64,000 bases of DNA from Symbiodinium natans (GCA_905221605.1 CAJNDS010002169.1:353967-417966), one strand, 5' to 3'. Shown: positions 23,904-36,409, counted from the stretch's first letter. Numbers and translations are program-made. The notes: a model not told the origin generated them from the letters alone.

Positions 23904-24410
23904 GGGGCCCCCCCGGCTCACCCTAAACCCTAAACCCTAAACCCTAAACCCTAAACCCTAAACCCTAAACCCCCTCAACGGGGCCCCCCAGCTCACCTTG
24001 GGCCAGGACTGGCAGCAGCAGTGAAGTCCGCTCACGTAGTAGCGGCACGGGAGTTTAAAGATCTCTCAAAAGCATTTGCCAGGACTCAACAGAGGGCCCT
24101 AGGGTTCTGGAGTTTAGGGCTTAGGGCCTATTTAGGGTTCAGGGTTTAGGGTGTAGGGGGTTTAAGGGGGTTTAGGGGGTTTAGGGGGTTTAGGTTCTTG
24201 GTTCTAAGGGCTTCGCAGATCTGATCTCTAGAGGCTTCTATCGAGCTCAGCGCATGTCGTGGGTTTCTATGGCGACGTTGACGCGAAACCTGACGTGCCC
24301 CTATGCTGCCCCCCAAACCCGGCTCGCCGAAAAAGGGGTACCCCTCTAATCATTCCTGGGTTCCTCTCGGGTCTAGACCCTATCTAAGGGTGGTTTTTGG
24401 GTCCCTTCCT

Positions 24411-24554
24411 GAGTCCGTGGCCTTGGCTAAAGAGTTCTGACGCATGGGCCCTTGGGTTTTAGGGTTTAGGGTTTAGGGTTTAGGGTTTAGGGTTTAGGGT
24501 TTAGGGTTTAGGGTCCCCTTTAAGGGCCCACAGCAAGGGACCATGAAGCGACCT
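24411..24554. mobile_element. Family F MITE with centre replaced by TTTAGGG repeats
   Basis: Compared with F1, the stretch after GCATGGGCCCTTGGG (TTGTATAAGG in F1) is absent. About eight telomeric units (24456-24513) join straight to TCCCCTTTAAGGGCCCAC. The junction shares GGGTT with the telomere unit. Confidence 0.78.
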
Positions 24555-27514
24555 AAGAGGGGCTTCACCCTAAACCCTAAACCCTAAACCCTAAACCCTA
24601 AACCCTACATCTTGAGTGGTTACATACCCTTGGGTCTAAGACCCCAGCACCTTTGGGTCTTCACTGAGTCCAGGAAGATTCTGCGAGTAGATTCTGGTTT
24701 CAGCACGTGGGGGGCCAGCAGCAGGAAAAGGTCAAGCGCACAAGGCCCGACATCTCGTGAATGGGTGCAGGGTGCAGGGTTTCGGGTTTAGGGTTTAGGG
24801 TTTTATTCTTCTTTCCCGTCCAGCGAGACAGGGCACGGTGTGAACTCTGTGGGCAGTGGCCAACTTCTTCTCAGGGCCTTGTGCCAAGGGGACCTGTATG
24901 GGGGAATCTGTTGGCTCCCACCAGAGAGTCCTCAGTTTTCCAGATTGTGACTGAACCCTAAACCCTAAACCCCAAACCCACTTAACCCTGCCGTTCCACC
25001 CCGAGAAGCACAGATCCCGATGCCCTAAGTCGGCATCTCCCCCCCCCCCCCCCCCGGCATAGAGGGGACTGCTCTGCACACAGCTGTCCGCGCCAGCCAC
25101 GCCCTGCATGGTGTAGGGGATTAGGGTTTAGGGTTCAGGGTTTAGGGTAAAGCCAGCATAGGCGTCCAGGGCGAGCCTCAGGTTTCGGGTTTTGGGCTGG
25201 GCAAACCCTAAACCCTAAACCCCTAAACCCTAAGCCCTAAACCCTAAACCCTAAACCCCTAAGCCCTAAACCCTAAACCCTAAACCCGAAAAGAAGGGCC
25301 AAGCAAGGGCCCGGCGCTCATGGCGCCTGGAGTTTAGGGTTTGGGGCCTGCAGGTCGAAGATTCGAGCGGTTAGAGGTTTAGGGTTTAGGGTTTAGGGTT
25401 TAGGGTTTAGGGTTTAGGGGTGTTTGGGGGCTTGGGGGGTCTGGAGCTTGGGGTTTGAGAGTGAGGTGCAGAGGTTTAAGGGTTGGGCCGTCTGGGGGCG
25501 AAATGCTCCCGACTGCAACAAGGGGCCAAGAGAATGCCGGCGCGGATGTTGAAAGGCCACCATAGCACCCTGGCTTCTTGGATTGGGTCTGCCTCAGAGG
25601 CATGGCTCTCGAAAGTTACGAGACCCTAAACCCTAAAAGCCTCTAAACCCTATAGGGTTTAGGGTTTAGGGTTTAGGCCTCAAGGCTTCCAAGCGGAGTC
25701 GCTTGTCTAGTAATCCCTTGTGCCCCTGCTGGTGCCCACACAGCTCTAGGCCTAAACCCCTACGTCCCCCAAACCTACCCTAACCCTAAACCCCCCAAAC
25801 CCCCTAAGCCCCAAACCCCCTAAACCCTAATTTTTCAATCCCCCAAACACCCTAAATCTCACATACTCAAACCCTACACCCTAAACCCTATCCCCCAAAC
25901 CCTAAACCCTAAGCCCTAAGCCCTAAACCCTAAACACTAACCCCCCCGCCTCTCTCGCAGGCCCAAGCTATGTTTTCCATTTCGCGCTGAGGGGAAAAGT
26001 TTGGGGAACCGATCCCAAGTGATCGGGACCCAGGGGCGAGAGTGCCCAAATATGCCGGCTGGGGAGTAGGGGTGGTAGGGTTTAGGGTTTAGTGTTTGGG
26101 GTTTAGGGTTTAGGGCTTAGGGTTTAGGGTTTAGGGTTTAGGGCAGGAGAGTAGGGCTAAATTAGGGGGTATCAGGGTGTTGATTTTTCGGATTTAGGGT
26201 TTTCGGCTTAGGGTTTAGGGTAATTGGGCATTGGGGTTTAGGGGTATTTGGGGTATTAGGGGCATCAGTATGCTAGGGGCATTAGCGGTTTTGGGATTTT
26301 AGGGTTTTAGGGTTTTGGCTTTTGGGAGTTTAGGGGGTTCAGGGGTTGGGGCATTAGGAGTTTTGCGCTTTTGGGGGCTTAGGGATTCAAGGATCAGGGT
26401 TTGAGGGGTTGAGGGTTTAAGGGTTTTGGTGTTTTGCGTTTGGCACTCTGAAAGGCTTTTGTGCGGTTTAGGGCTGTTGCGTTTACGATATTCCTGGAGC
26501 TGTTGTAGGGTTTCGGGGTTTGGGGTTTAGGGTTTCGGGTTTAGGGGGTTTACAGCTTGAAGAGTTCGGGAGGCTTGGGTTGATCCCCAGTCGGCTGCCA
26601 TTTGCTTGATTCGCGGAAGTCGCCTCAAAGACCACTGCTTGCAAGTACCCAGCAAGTACCCAGTACCCCTAAACCCGAAACCCTAAACCCTAAACCCGTG
26701 CAGAGTTGGGGCCCTTAGTGTTCAGTACTAAGCCCTACACCCTCAACCCTAAACCTATGCACCCCCTTCAGGTGCCATCAGACCCGGTTTAGGGTTTAGG
26801 GTTTAGGGCTAGAGTTTGCAAGACTTTTCGCGATGGATGCACCCGTTCCGCGCACTGCACGCAGCGCGCCCTGGATCTCAGTTTTCATCCAGTCGCGCAG
26901 GAGCGCACGGCTGTGCCGTGGCACATTCAGGGTTTAGGGTTTATTTAGGGTTTCGGGTTCAGGGTTTAGGGTTTAGGGTTTGGGGTTTAGGGTTCAGTTT
27001 GCACTCGGGCCTTTTGCTGCCAGTGACAGGGGTAGCTTTCTAGGGGTTCTCTCATACAGAGGCCTTTGATCGGGCCCTAAGGTTGTTGGTGTAGGGTCCT
27101 AACACCCTTCTCAGCCCTGAACTCTGTAAGCCCGCAACGGCCCCTCAATTTTGGGGACCCGAAACCCTAAACCCTAGACCCTAAACCCTAGGGCTTGTGG
27201 GGCTTCCAGTGTGCTACCGGCACACAGCGCTCCTGCGTACACGAGTGGGACGCCCATGCCCTGGGCTCAGAGCCTACGTTCCGTCTAAAGACACTAGACG
27301 ATGAGTTCCACTAAGCCTAGGTCTAGGAGACCCTAAACCCTAAACCCTAAACCCTAAACCTCACCATAGCATCAGCCGCGCAGCAGAGCGTCGTTCAGCA
27401 GCAAAGCGACACGAAGGCACGCTCACAATGCAAGGACAGCGAAAAAGCAACACAGAGGCACACATATAACGCCGCACCCAAAGAGGAAACACCACACGGC
27501 AAGCCCAGCACCCC

Positions 27515-27626
27515 AAACCCTAAACCCTAAACCCTAAACCCTAAACCCTAAACCCTAAACCCTAAACCCTAAACCCTAAACCCTAAACCCTAAACCCTAA
27601 ACCCTAAACCCTAAACCCTAAACCCA
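27515..27626 (-). repeat. ITS, (CCCTAAA)16
   Basis: Sixteen perfect units; a forward degenerate array follows at 27701-27830. Confidence 0.95.
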
Positions 27627-27861
27627 AGGCATCCCAGGAACCAACATCAGCAGGGCACCCGAAGAGTCAACATCGTTCGGGAGCGGAACACAACGAGAGG
27701 TCAGGGTTTAGGGTTTAGGGTTTCGGGTTTAGGGTTTGGGGTTTGGGGTTTGGGGTTCAGGGTTGCTTTTAGGGTTTAGGGTTTAGGGTTTAGGGTTTAG
27801 GGTTTGGGGTTTAGGGTTTAGGGTTTAGGAGGTGTCCAGACATTTCGCGGCTTGCTACTAC

Positions 27862-27943
27862 TTGCTTAAGAACCCCCAAAGATGTCAAACTATTGCCCTT
27901 GTTAGGGAGAATGTTTGTGTTTTTGGGGGGTTCTTAAGCAATT
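27862..27943. mobile_element. Family B foldback MITE (CTTAAGCAA ends), copy B1
   Basis: CTTGCTTAAGAACCCCCAAA and TTTGGGGGGTTCTTAAGCAA pair at the ends. The centre holds CCCTTGTTAGGGAGAA. Other copies are at 35761-35886 and 59729-59846, with a lone right end near 6708-6725. Confidence 0.85.
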
Positions 27944-28927
27944 CGTAGCTTGCAGGCCTCAGGCTCAAGCTTCGCGCCCTTGTAGGGTTTGTAGGGTTTA
28001 GGGTTGTAGGTTATAGGGTTTAGGGTTTAGGGAATTTAGGATTTCGAGTGGGCCGTTTCCCTCCTACATGCCTGACGAAAATCCTATGACCCCTAATACC
28101 CTTGTACGCCCCCGTGGAAGCCTTATACAAGGTACGAGAGCTCCGCTCCTGAAACTGTTCCCCGAAACCCTAAACCCGTGTGTAGGGCTGTGGCCTAGGT
28201 TTTGAGTTTTCACATGGCGGTCTGCCGCCCATCAACGCCAAAACAGCCGAAACAACGAGGTTTGCATTACTCAAGCCTGAACCCTAAACCCTGAACCCTT
28301 AAGAGCAGTAGATTTCTTTGGCGTAGGCAACCCTGAACCCTGTTTCGGTTTGATAAAGCCCCTTCCAAGCCCACTGGCTTTTTTACCCTGAGTCACTCAG
28401 CTCCTAAACCCTGAACCCTAAACCCTAAAACCTTAAAACCCTAAACCCTAAACCCTGAACCCTGAACCCTGAACCCTGAACCCTAGGCCTCCTCTTCAAG
28501 TCCGGGCTAGTTCCACCGCCTTCATACTGGATGCAGTTTTTCCCCGAGCCGAACACGGGGCTCGGAATACCTGAGACTTGCCAAAGTAGGCTTAGTGTCG
28601 AGGGTTTAGGGTCTATCGCTTACAGTTTGATGCCTGATGGGCTAGATGCTTCCAAGCGAGCAAGAGGAGAGACGGAGACAGAGAGAGAGAGAGACAACGA
28701 AAGAAAAGAAAGAAAGAAAGAAAGAGAGCGACAGAGAGGGAGAGATGGAAAGACAGAAAGATAGAGAAATTGAGAGGGAGAGTGAGAAGGCACGAGTACG
28801 CTATCAGTGAGAGCTGGATGGGGAAGCGCAGCTACGAAATACATGTAGCCTTCAGTAGGAGCTTACGGGTACGACTACGGGAATCTGGGTGGAAAGCAAT
28901 GTGGATGTTTCTTTTGGTGAGGCTTGG

Positions 28928-29073
28928 CTAGGACCGGGAGTAGGCCCTTATTTCCTTTTGTTTTAGGGTTGGGGTTCCCTTGCAAGCCCCTTAAAACCAA
29001 AAAGGGCACCCTTCTTATTCCTAGGTTACTCCCGGGTCACCCTAAACCCTAACCCCTAAACCCTAAGGGTCTA
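28928..29073. mobile_element. Family D element flanked by a direct repeat of about 24 bp and carrying a small ITS
   Basis: GTTTCTTTTGGTGAGGCTTG starts at 28907 and again at 29074, bracketing the insertion. The element runs CTAGGACCGGGAGTAGGCCC to CCTAGGTTACTCCCGGGTC. CCCTAAA repeats follow, and then GGGTC is repeated before CTAG, so the ITS seems to have entered the right end with its own 5-bp duplication. Confidence 0.78.
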
Positions 29074-29639
29074 GTTTCTTTTGGTGAGGCTTGGCAAGGT
29101 CTTGAACTTGTTTGAAACCTCCCCATTTTTGTACACGCTCGGCAGACGCCAGTGCGAAGATGAGTCCTGGGCTTTATCGGCCAGGGTTAGAGTCGGAGAA
29201 ATCTTGCAGCTTATGGGGGACAATTAGGGACCTTCTTGTGGTGTGTATATATATATATGTGTATATATATATATATGCATATATATATATATATCTGCAT
29301 ATATATATATATATATATGCATATATACTGTACGATGATGGTATCCCAAAAAAGATTCAGAAGTTAGAGAACCTCCCATATACATCCCTACTCCCGGCAT
29401 TTCCTTCCGCCCTGCAAGCAAAGCCGAAACACCTAGCAGGACCACGCTCCCTTCTAGAACCTGAAACCCTAAACCCCAAACCTTAAAAACACCCTTAACG
29501 CCCTTAACACCCTAAACACCCTAAACACCCTTAACACCCTTAACACCCTTAACACCCGAAGCCCTAAAGATGAATGTGGACCCTGTCCTCCTTCGGGTTT
29601 CTGGGCAACCTGGCAAGCGACAGAAGAGTATCGAGCTGC

Positions 29640-29802
29640 CCTAAACTCCCGAAGACCCCCGAAGCCCTAAACTCCCTAAGCCCCCTAAACGCCCTAAACT
29701 CCCTAAACCCCCTAAACTCCCTAAACTCCCTAAACTCCCTAAACTCCCTAAACCCCCTAAACCCCCTAAACCCCCTAAACCCCCTAAACTCCCTAAACCC
29801 TG
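29640..29802 (-). repeat. Nine-base telomere-like array (CTAAACTCC / CTAAACCCC)
   Basis: The unit is nine bases and alternates CCCTAAACT and CCCCTAAAC in blocks. It yields repetitive frames on both strands that are not genes. Confidence 0.9.
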
Positions 29803-29972
29803 AGCTTTGGTCATAGCTGGGCAACATTTCACATCTCAAGGGTACTTAAACCCAATAAGGAATAGAAAGTCTAATCTTGATACGATCCCAACCATGAACT
29901 GAGAACTCCCTGAACCCGGAAAACTCCCTAAACCCCAAAAGGACCCTGAAGCACGAAATGATAGGAAAGACG

Positions 29973-30044
29973 GTTTAGGGTTTAGGGTTTAGGGTTTAGG
30001 GTTTAGGGTTTAGGGTTTAGGGTTTAGGGTTTAGGGTTTAGGGA
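29973..30044 (+). repeat. ITS, (TTTAGGG)10
   Basis: Ten perfect units. Confidence 0.95.
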
Positions 30045-30929
30045 GTTCAATGCCCCGAGTCCAGGACTCTCTTCTGAGCATCCGAATTTCGGGCTGGATC
30101 ATTTTTCCCTCAGGAGACTTTAGGACCCCAACTCAATACACAACAGCACACACGCAGCAGAAAACAACATGATAACAAACATATTGATGACAAGAACAAT
30201 AGCAATGGAAATTCTCATGATTATGATTGTTTTTACAATAACAATGGAAGTCATCATTATTATGATTGTTTTTATTGTTGTTCTTGTTATTATTGTGACA
30301 ACTCGCCGTTTAGGGTTCTGCGTCCTGGCTAGGCCCTGTAGAGTAAGAAGTTGCCATTGTACAAGCATGTCTCAGGCTCTTTGGTAGCGGTAAGTCGGGT
30401 TCAGGGTTTAGGGTTTAGGGTTTCGGGTTTCGGGTTTAGATGCATCTCTTCATCAGGGTTGGACCCCGCCAAACTGAAGTAGAGCCTTCAACAGTTTTAG
30501 ACTCTAGTCATCTGGTACCCAATATCACAATTTCCTTCTAAACACTAAGAACCCCTAATCCCCAGAATCATGTACCCCTGAAGCCCTAAACCACGAAGAT
30601 CCAAAGAGGCCCCCAAGAGCACACCTCACAACCCTGCAGAAGCCTAAACCCAACAGCCCATCCTTCCCTAAAACCCTAAACTGTGTGGGGAAACTCATTC
30701 CCTTAACCCTATAAACCCTAAACCCCTGCTGCTTATCTAAACCCCCTTAGCCCTAAACCCGAAACCCCGGAAACCCCAAACCCTAAACCGCGGAAACCCT
30801 GAACCCTGACCCCTAAACTCCGAATTCTCTTAACTAACCCCTTAACCCTAAACCCTAAACCACGGAAACCCTAAACCCTAAACTCCGAATTCCCTGCGGA
30901 AGAGTTTCCCTCACACCCTTGCTAGTGTT

Positions 30930-31215
30930 TTACGAAGCATCTACGTTGCTTGGAACTGCGCTGCTAGTGTTTTATAAAACACTAGAAAGCACTATAAAAC
31001 ACTGTTTTATAAAGCACCAAAAAACACTATGGAACACTTCTCAAACACTACAACACACTGTTGTATAAACGCGATCAAGCAGAAAACGCTGTCTTATTAA
31101 ACCCTATACAACACTTCAAAAAGACTACAAATCACACTATGGAACACCATAAAACACTGTTTTGTAAAACCCTATAAAACACTTCAAAAACACTACAAGT
31201 TACACTGTTTTGTAA
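30930..31215. repeat. Palindromic AAAACACT / AGTGTTTT repeat cluster
   Basis: ACACTGTTTTATAAA, AAAACACTATAAAACACT and related strings recur more than twelve times in about 280 AT-rich bases, in both orientations. No homology seen elsewhere in the window. Confidence 0.85.
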
Positions 31216-33132
31216 GACACATGTGCACTTCACAACCGGGCCGAAAGCCACGCGAAGCCAAGACCGAAGCGTCCGCCGCATAGCCCGCCGCGGCGAACAA
31301 AGAAGGGTTCGGGGTTTAGGGTTTAGGGTTGCAGGTTTAGGGTTTAGGGATACTTGGGGAAATTGTCAGTTCTTTGGTGTACTACAATTCCTAACAAACA
31401 GCTAAAATTTGTGTTTCTTGCTAGGGTTCCAGGTTCAGTGTAGTTGTTCGGAGTGCTTCATACAGGAATATTGACAGGGTACTCAATAAAGGGTACTTAA
31501 TTAACACGGTTACGAAAAGGGCTACTAAAGGGTTTATGAAAAGTGCTACTGAAAGGGTTATTAAACGTGTTATGAACAGGGTCTTAAGGGGGCTTGTGAG
31601 GGTTTAAGGAGATTTTGCGAGTGTTTCTAGGATACTCAATAGTACCCTCATTTCCCCTTTGGTGCCCCTGTACGCAAAAACGGGCATCCTCTTTTCTGGG
31701 CCCTAAACCTTAAGCCCAAGTCAAAGGACAGAATCAGAGGTCAACCTAGTTTTGAGAGTTTGAGGGGTTAAGATGGTTGAAGATTTTTTAGGATGTTAGG
31801 GGCTTGGAGGGCTTGAGGGTTCCGAAAGGGTTTAGGGTTTAGGGTTTAGGGTTTAGGGTTTAGGGTTTAGGGTTTCGGGTTGCTTCCTAAACCCGAAGCC
31901 ATAACACCCTGTGTTGAGTGATGCCTAAGCATGACAAACCACTTCGGAGAACCTGCCCAGATTCGGTACGGGGTGGCTCAGGCTTCAGGGTGGGGCTTTA
32001 GCTAAATTTCTGAGAAAATATCTTGGGAGGGGGGGGAGGAGGGGAGGGGGGGGGGGGGAGGGGGGGAGGGGGGAGGGGGGGAGGGGGGGAGGGCGGGGGG
32101 GGAGGGGGAGGGCGGGGGGGAGGGGGGAGGGCGGGGGGTGGGGCGGTTGGGGTTGGACCGTGTGTTGGGATTGGGTTCCACGATGGGGGGCGGGGGGGGG
32201 GGGGGCGGCGGGCCTCCTTAACAAGCCCAAAACATGAACCCCGAAACCCCCGTCAAAGGGAAGGCAGCACATGGCAGCGCCCTTTTTATGAGGTAAGATC
32301 GTGGTGTTGGTACTGACAGGGCTGAAAGTGCAGACTCCCAGGGGCCAGCTCTACACATTCATTAGCTCGCCCTACGTTACTAAACAACCAGACTTTGGAG
32401 CCTGGAATGGACATGCCCGATGCCCTTCTGCAGCTAGGTCCGTTCGGTACTCCTGCCCTTTCCGAGCCAAGATCCTGGTGTGGCGCAGCTCTTTTCTGCG
32501 CAGTCGGTCGCACCCATGAACCAGCAACAAGTCCGTAGCTGAAAGCAGAACGTAGAGAAGAGCATTGGCAATCTGAAAGATGCCAAAAGAAGCTTTGGAT
32601 CGGGTTTAGCGTGTCGAGAAGCTTGTGTACTTGAGAGGGAGTGAAACTTTCGTCGTCTCTGCAAAAGACCTGGTACACACAAAGCAAAGGCTATGACCAG
32701 GTGCAACTAGAGTCCCCTACTGATTATCACCCCGAGTAGCAATCCCCATAAGCCTCCGAGTAGGTATCTGACATGAGAGCGCCATGCTGCTGCGAGCACG
32801 GCCCCTTTTTCCAAGAGGCGTCTGCGGTGTCTCCTAACACTTGAAAGCCTGCAGGTAGAATCAGTTTACTTCTGTGAGCTCAGATATGTGTTCCTGAAGC
32901 ACAACGGTTCAGGTGCATCTGTGTTAAACCGGTAAATGACAGGAAGTTGCCCAGCACCTTCTCTTCACAATTAGTCATGAATGAGATTTGTTTTGGGCAG
33001 TTTGTTGTTCTGAATAGAGGGCTCAGCACGAAGACAGAGGGTGGCAAGCACCGAGGCGGCCCTGTGGCCGCAAGCCCGCGTTAGCGAGTTCGGCCAGAGC
33101 CACAACCCTAAACCCTAAACCCCAAAGAGATA

Positions 33133-33242
33133 CTTGCTAGGCCCTTGGGATACTGGATCTTTTCCCTTCTTGGGCTCAAGAGGATCCTATCTGGGGGGTT
33201 TTAGGCAATAGGGTACCCCTAACCCCAAGAAGGTACCCCGAA
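33133..33242. mobile_element. Family M element (GGCCCTTGGGATA type)
   Basis: It begins TAGGCCCTTGGGATACTGGA and includes TTCCCTTCTTGGG and CCCCAAGAAGGTACCCCG, which can pair. Similar left ends occur at 40277, 40778 and 49729. Confidence 0.55.
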
Positions 33243-33465
33243 TATCCTAAACCCTAAACCCTAAACCCTAAACCCTAAACCCTAAACCCTAAACCCTAAA
33301 CCCTAACTGATTGCGAATATTTTTCAGAGGGTTTCAAGGGCCATCCTGGGACATGGTTCCCTCTTTTTTTTAATTCGGCTCCCGTGTGCCCCAGTAGGGT
33401 TTAGGGTTTAGGGTTTGGGGTTTAGGGTTTAGGGTTTAGGGTTTAGGGTTTAGGGTTTAGACCAC

Positions 33466-33605
33466 ACATCAACCCGAAGAGCCCAAGCATTAGCTACCTT
33501 AAGCCCTCATGGGTGTACCCCAGCATCAACCCGAACAGCCCAAGAATTAGGTACCTTAAGCCCTCAACCCTAAACCCTAAACCCTAAACCCTAAACCCTA
33601 AACCT
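33466..33605. repeat. Forty-base duplication next to ITS
   Basis: ATCAACCCGAAGAGCCCAAG at 33468 recurs as ATCAACCCGAACAGCCCAAG at 33523, each followed by TACCTTAAGCCCTCA. One copy follows a TTTAGGG array and the other precedes a CCCTAAA array (33569-33605). Confidence 0.85.
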
Positions 33606-33687
33606 GAAGCCCCGCAGGCGTGCGTAGGCTCGCCCCAGAGCGGCTGCCTGCGCCCCAATTTCGGGTTCGAGGTTGCTTGGGCTCAGG

Positions 33688-33690
<3 letters not shown>

Positions 33691-33749
<59 letters not shown>
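33691..33749 (+). repeat. Uninterrupted poly-G run of nearly 60 bases
   Basis: A pure G tract between AGGGGA and TTCTAGGG. The exact length is doubtful in any assembly. Confidence 0.9.
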
Positions 33750-33751
<2 letters not shown>

Positions 33752-34474
33752 CTAGGGCTTGGGGTTTAGGGTTTGGGGTTTAGGGTTTCAGGGTTTCAGG
33801 GCTTAGGGGCTTCATGTTTCAGATGTTTGGACGTGGGATTTTTGGGTTTAGGGGCTCAAGGGTCTTGGAGCGGGCAATGCAGGTTCTGGATATCAACACA
33901 GTGTTTAGGGTTTTGGGTTTAGGGTTTAGGGTTTAGGGTTTAGGGAGGCCCAGGCATAGTTGCGTTCGATACCCCCTCACGACTAGGACCACAGACTCAT
34001 AGAGTGCTCTACCAGATCCTTGTTTGAGTCACCTCTTTGCCAAGGCTGTGCTTAAAGCATGCCTTTAGCAGCGACAGCAGCCGCCGACTCAGATTTCACG
34101 TGGCTTGTTCGGAGGTTCCGAGCTTAGGGTTCGAGCTCTCCAGAAACCGATACATCCAGAAAATCAAGGCAAGCCTCATTCACACAATGAAAGCACGATA
34201 GTAAAATAGCAGTTAACATAGTTGCAGAACAAGACGTTAACAGAAATACCATACAAACATGTCCTTAGTTGAGGCCCCCCGGGCCATGTTCCACTGCATA
34301 GCAAGATATTAACAGCAATACTATACCCTTTGGGGTATTTAGAAATAGTTTCAACATGTTTGGATACTTTAACTCCTAAGAAACAGCTAAAATTGGAATT
34401 TTTGCTAGGGTTCCAAGTTCAGTATAGCCAAGAGCTTCTTGCACCCTAAACCCTAAACCCTAAACTCTAAACCC

Positions 34475-34594
34475 TTGGAGGTTCAGGGTACTCAGAACCC
34501 GAATTCCAACTGCACTTCGAAGCGCCCTTAGAACTCTAAGTAGGTGATAAGTAGACCTATAACTTGGGGTTATCAGTACCCATGAGCCTCCAAG
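34475..34594. mobile_element. Family H foldback MITE, copy H2
   Basis: TTGGAGGTTCAGGGTACTCA at the left pairs with AGTACCCATGAGCCTCCAAG at the right. The centre is GGTGATAAGTAGACCTATAA. Confidence 0.75.
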
Positions 34595-34668
34595 TAGCCC
34601 TAAACCCTAAACCCTAAACCCTGAACCCTGAACCCTGAACCCACTATCTTGTTTTCAGGCTCGTCGGC

Positions 34669-34735
34669 GGTGGCGGAAGCCAACGCTCCCAAGGAGCCAG
34701 TGGCTGAGGCGTGGGACGCCGGGTTCTTGAGCGGC
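34669..34735 (+). CDS. Ala/Glu-rich exon-like island 1
   Basis: TTTTCAG precedes SSAVAEANAPKEPVAEAWDA. Three similar islands lie downstream: 34834-34885 (SPAIAEEDKPKAGKCK), 35680-35750 (VAFAVAEDFKAAVAEPLPHV) and 36938-37003 (EDHVKEHGPIAEDAAAFEEA). Together they may be exons of one low-complexity acidic protein, but borders were not resolved. Confidence 0.3.
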
Positions 34736-35760
34736 TGTGTCTCTCTGTGCAGCCTGTTCGGTTGTTTGCTGCCCTAAACCCTAAACCCTAAACCCTAACC
34801 CCAAACCCTAAACCCGGTGATTTGAGAGGCCACAGGCTCTCCAGCCATTGCCGAGGAAGACAAGCCCAAGGCTGGGAAGTGCAAAGCTGTGGGGCGTTCA
34901 GGGGCTGAATGGCTCTGAGGGGTTTAGGGTTCAGGGTTTAGAGTTTGGAGTTTCGGGCTTTTAGGAATCTAGGGTTTAGGGTTTGGGGTTTAGGCGTTTA
35001 GGGTTTTTAGGCGTTCAGGGTTTTTTGGGGTTGCGGGTTTAGGGTGCTTTTAGGGTCTTGGGGTTTAGCGTCTTTAGTCAGCTTTAGGGTGGGGCTGAAA
35101 GGCTTTTGGGGCTTTTGAGGGTGTGAGGGTGTTGGGTGGGGCGGGGGGGCGGGGTTGTTCCAAGTTTCAAGGGCCTTTCAGGGTTTCGGGTTTAGGGTTT
35201 CGGGTTTAGGGTTTAGGGTTTGGGGTATTAAGGTTTCTTTGGGTTGAGTGAGTTCATTTTTTATTGTTGAGGGGTTAGGGGTTTAGGCGTTAGGGATAGG
35301 GTTCAGAGTGAATATTTAGGGCTCAGGGGCTTCGGAATTGAGTTGAAGGGTTTCTGGGTGCCCTCAAGATCTTGTATATAGTTGCCCCCTTTTTGCCTTT
35401 ACCATTGTCGTATCTAGAATTTGCAGTGGATTAAAAGAGGATCTCCCAAACCCTAAACCCTAAATCCTAAACCCTATGTATCAAGACCTAAATTCTTGAA
35501 AAGGTTGGAGAGGGCCGACCCGGCAGTTTTTTTTTCAGTTGCGGATGGGAAGTGCTTTGGGCTTGGTTTTTGCAGACGATAGAGTCGGACAAAAACTTTA
35601 CCCTAAACCCGAAACCAAGGGAGGGGTCTAGGGTTTAGGGTTCAGGGCTTAGGGAATCCAACAAAACCTTGTACGCAGGGTTGCATTTGCCGTAGCTGAA
35701 GATTTCAAAGCCGCGGTTGCAGAGCCGTTACCACATGTAGAGCTTCTATCCTACCTAGAA

Positions 35761-35886
35761 CTACTTTTTCTTGCTTAAGAACCAGCCAAAAAATTCTATG
35801 TCTTCTTCCCTATAAGGGAAAAATAGGGATGAGTCTCTTCGCTTCCTTTTTTTTTGGGGGGGGGGGGGGGCTCTTAAGCAAGTAGC
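35761..35886. mobile_element. Family B foldback MITE, copy B2
   Basis: CTTGCTTAAGAACC and CTTAAGCAAG mark the ends, with CTAC and GTAG just outside. The right arm has a long T/G run where the other copies have TTTTGGGGG. An Ala/Glu-rich exon-like frame ends in its left side. Confidence 0.8.
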
Positions 35887-35903
35887 AGAGGAGGCAACGC
35901 ATG

Positions 35904-36035
35904 TACTAGGACCCGGAGCAAGGCCCTTATCCCACTCTTTGAGAAGGTTTAGGGTTTAGGGTTTAGGGTTTAGGGTGGTTCTTATTAGTAGCCAACCAAG
36001 CAAGGGTGCCTTCACTATAGTATGGGTACTAGACA
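35904..36035. mobile_element. Family D element with telomeric repeats at its centre
   Basis: GTACTAGGACCCGGAGCAAG is at the left and a GTACTAGA at the right. Four TTTAGGG units (35947-35973) occupy the middle, where D1-D3 have the GGTTCCC hairpin loop. Confidence 0.6.
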
Positions 36036-36409
36036 CGGCCGTCTACAAACTTTCATTGATAAACAAAAGATGTACAATATAGACACACAAACATAATTTT
36101 TTTCTACATAATCTTGCTTGTGCTGTGGTTAAAGGTTGTACAGGAACATATGCTATGGCCACCAAGAAACCCTAAGCTCGGCCGCTTGCAAGGCCACGAA
36201 GACTCTAAGCGCTAAGCTTGCTAAGCTTTAAAGGCCCCTAAGCCCGAGCTGCTCAGTTGGAGCCCGTGGATACCACCACCTTCCTAGATCTTCAGCGCGT
36301 GCCCCAGTCTGCTCTTGAGCCGCGGCAAGCTAAGGTCCGAGCCTTCGATTTTTGCAGGAGTTGTTCTTGGAGCAGCCTGAAAGTCATGGGGGTTTAGGGT
36401 TTAGGCTAC

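Larger units (their letters stand above)
12510..34650. other. ITS and MITE region without a supported gene
   Basis: The elements are listed separately. 32220-33100 is a rare stretch of about 880 bases with no ITS; a 133-codon minus-strand frame crosses it (32286-32687) but resembles nothing I know. GA-rich sequence is at 28675-28790, TA repeats at 29246-29330, and a G-rich purine tract at 32027-32210. Confidence 0.6.

Noticed and set aside
32286-32687. 133-codon minus-strand frame as a gene
   Set aside because: No family resemblance, no splice or start context; kept only as a note in the regional entry.
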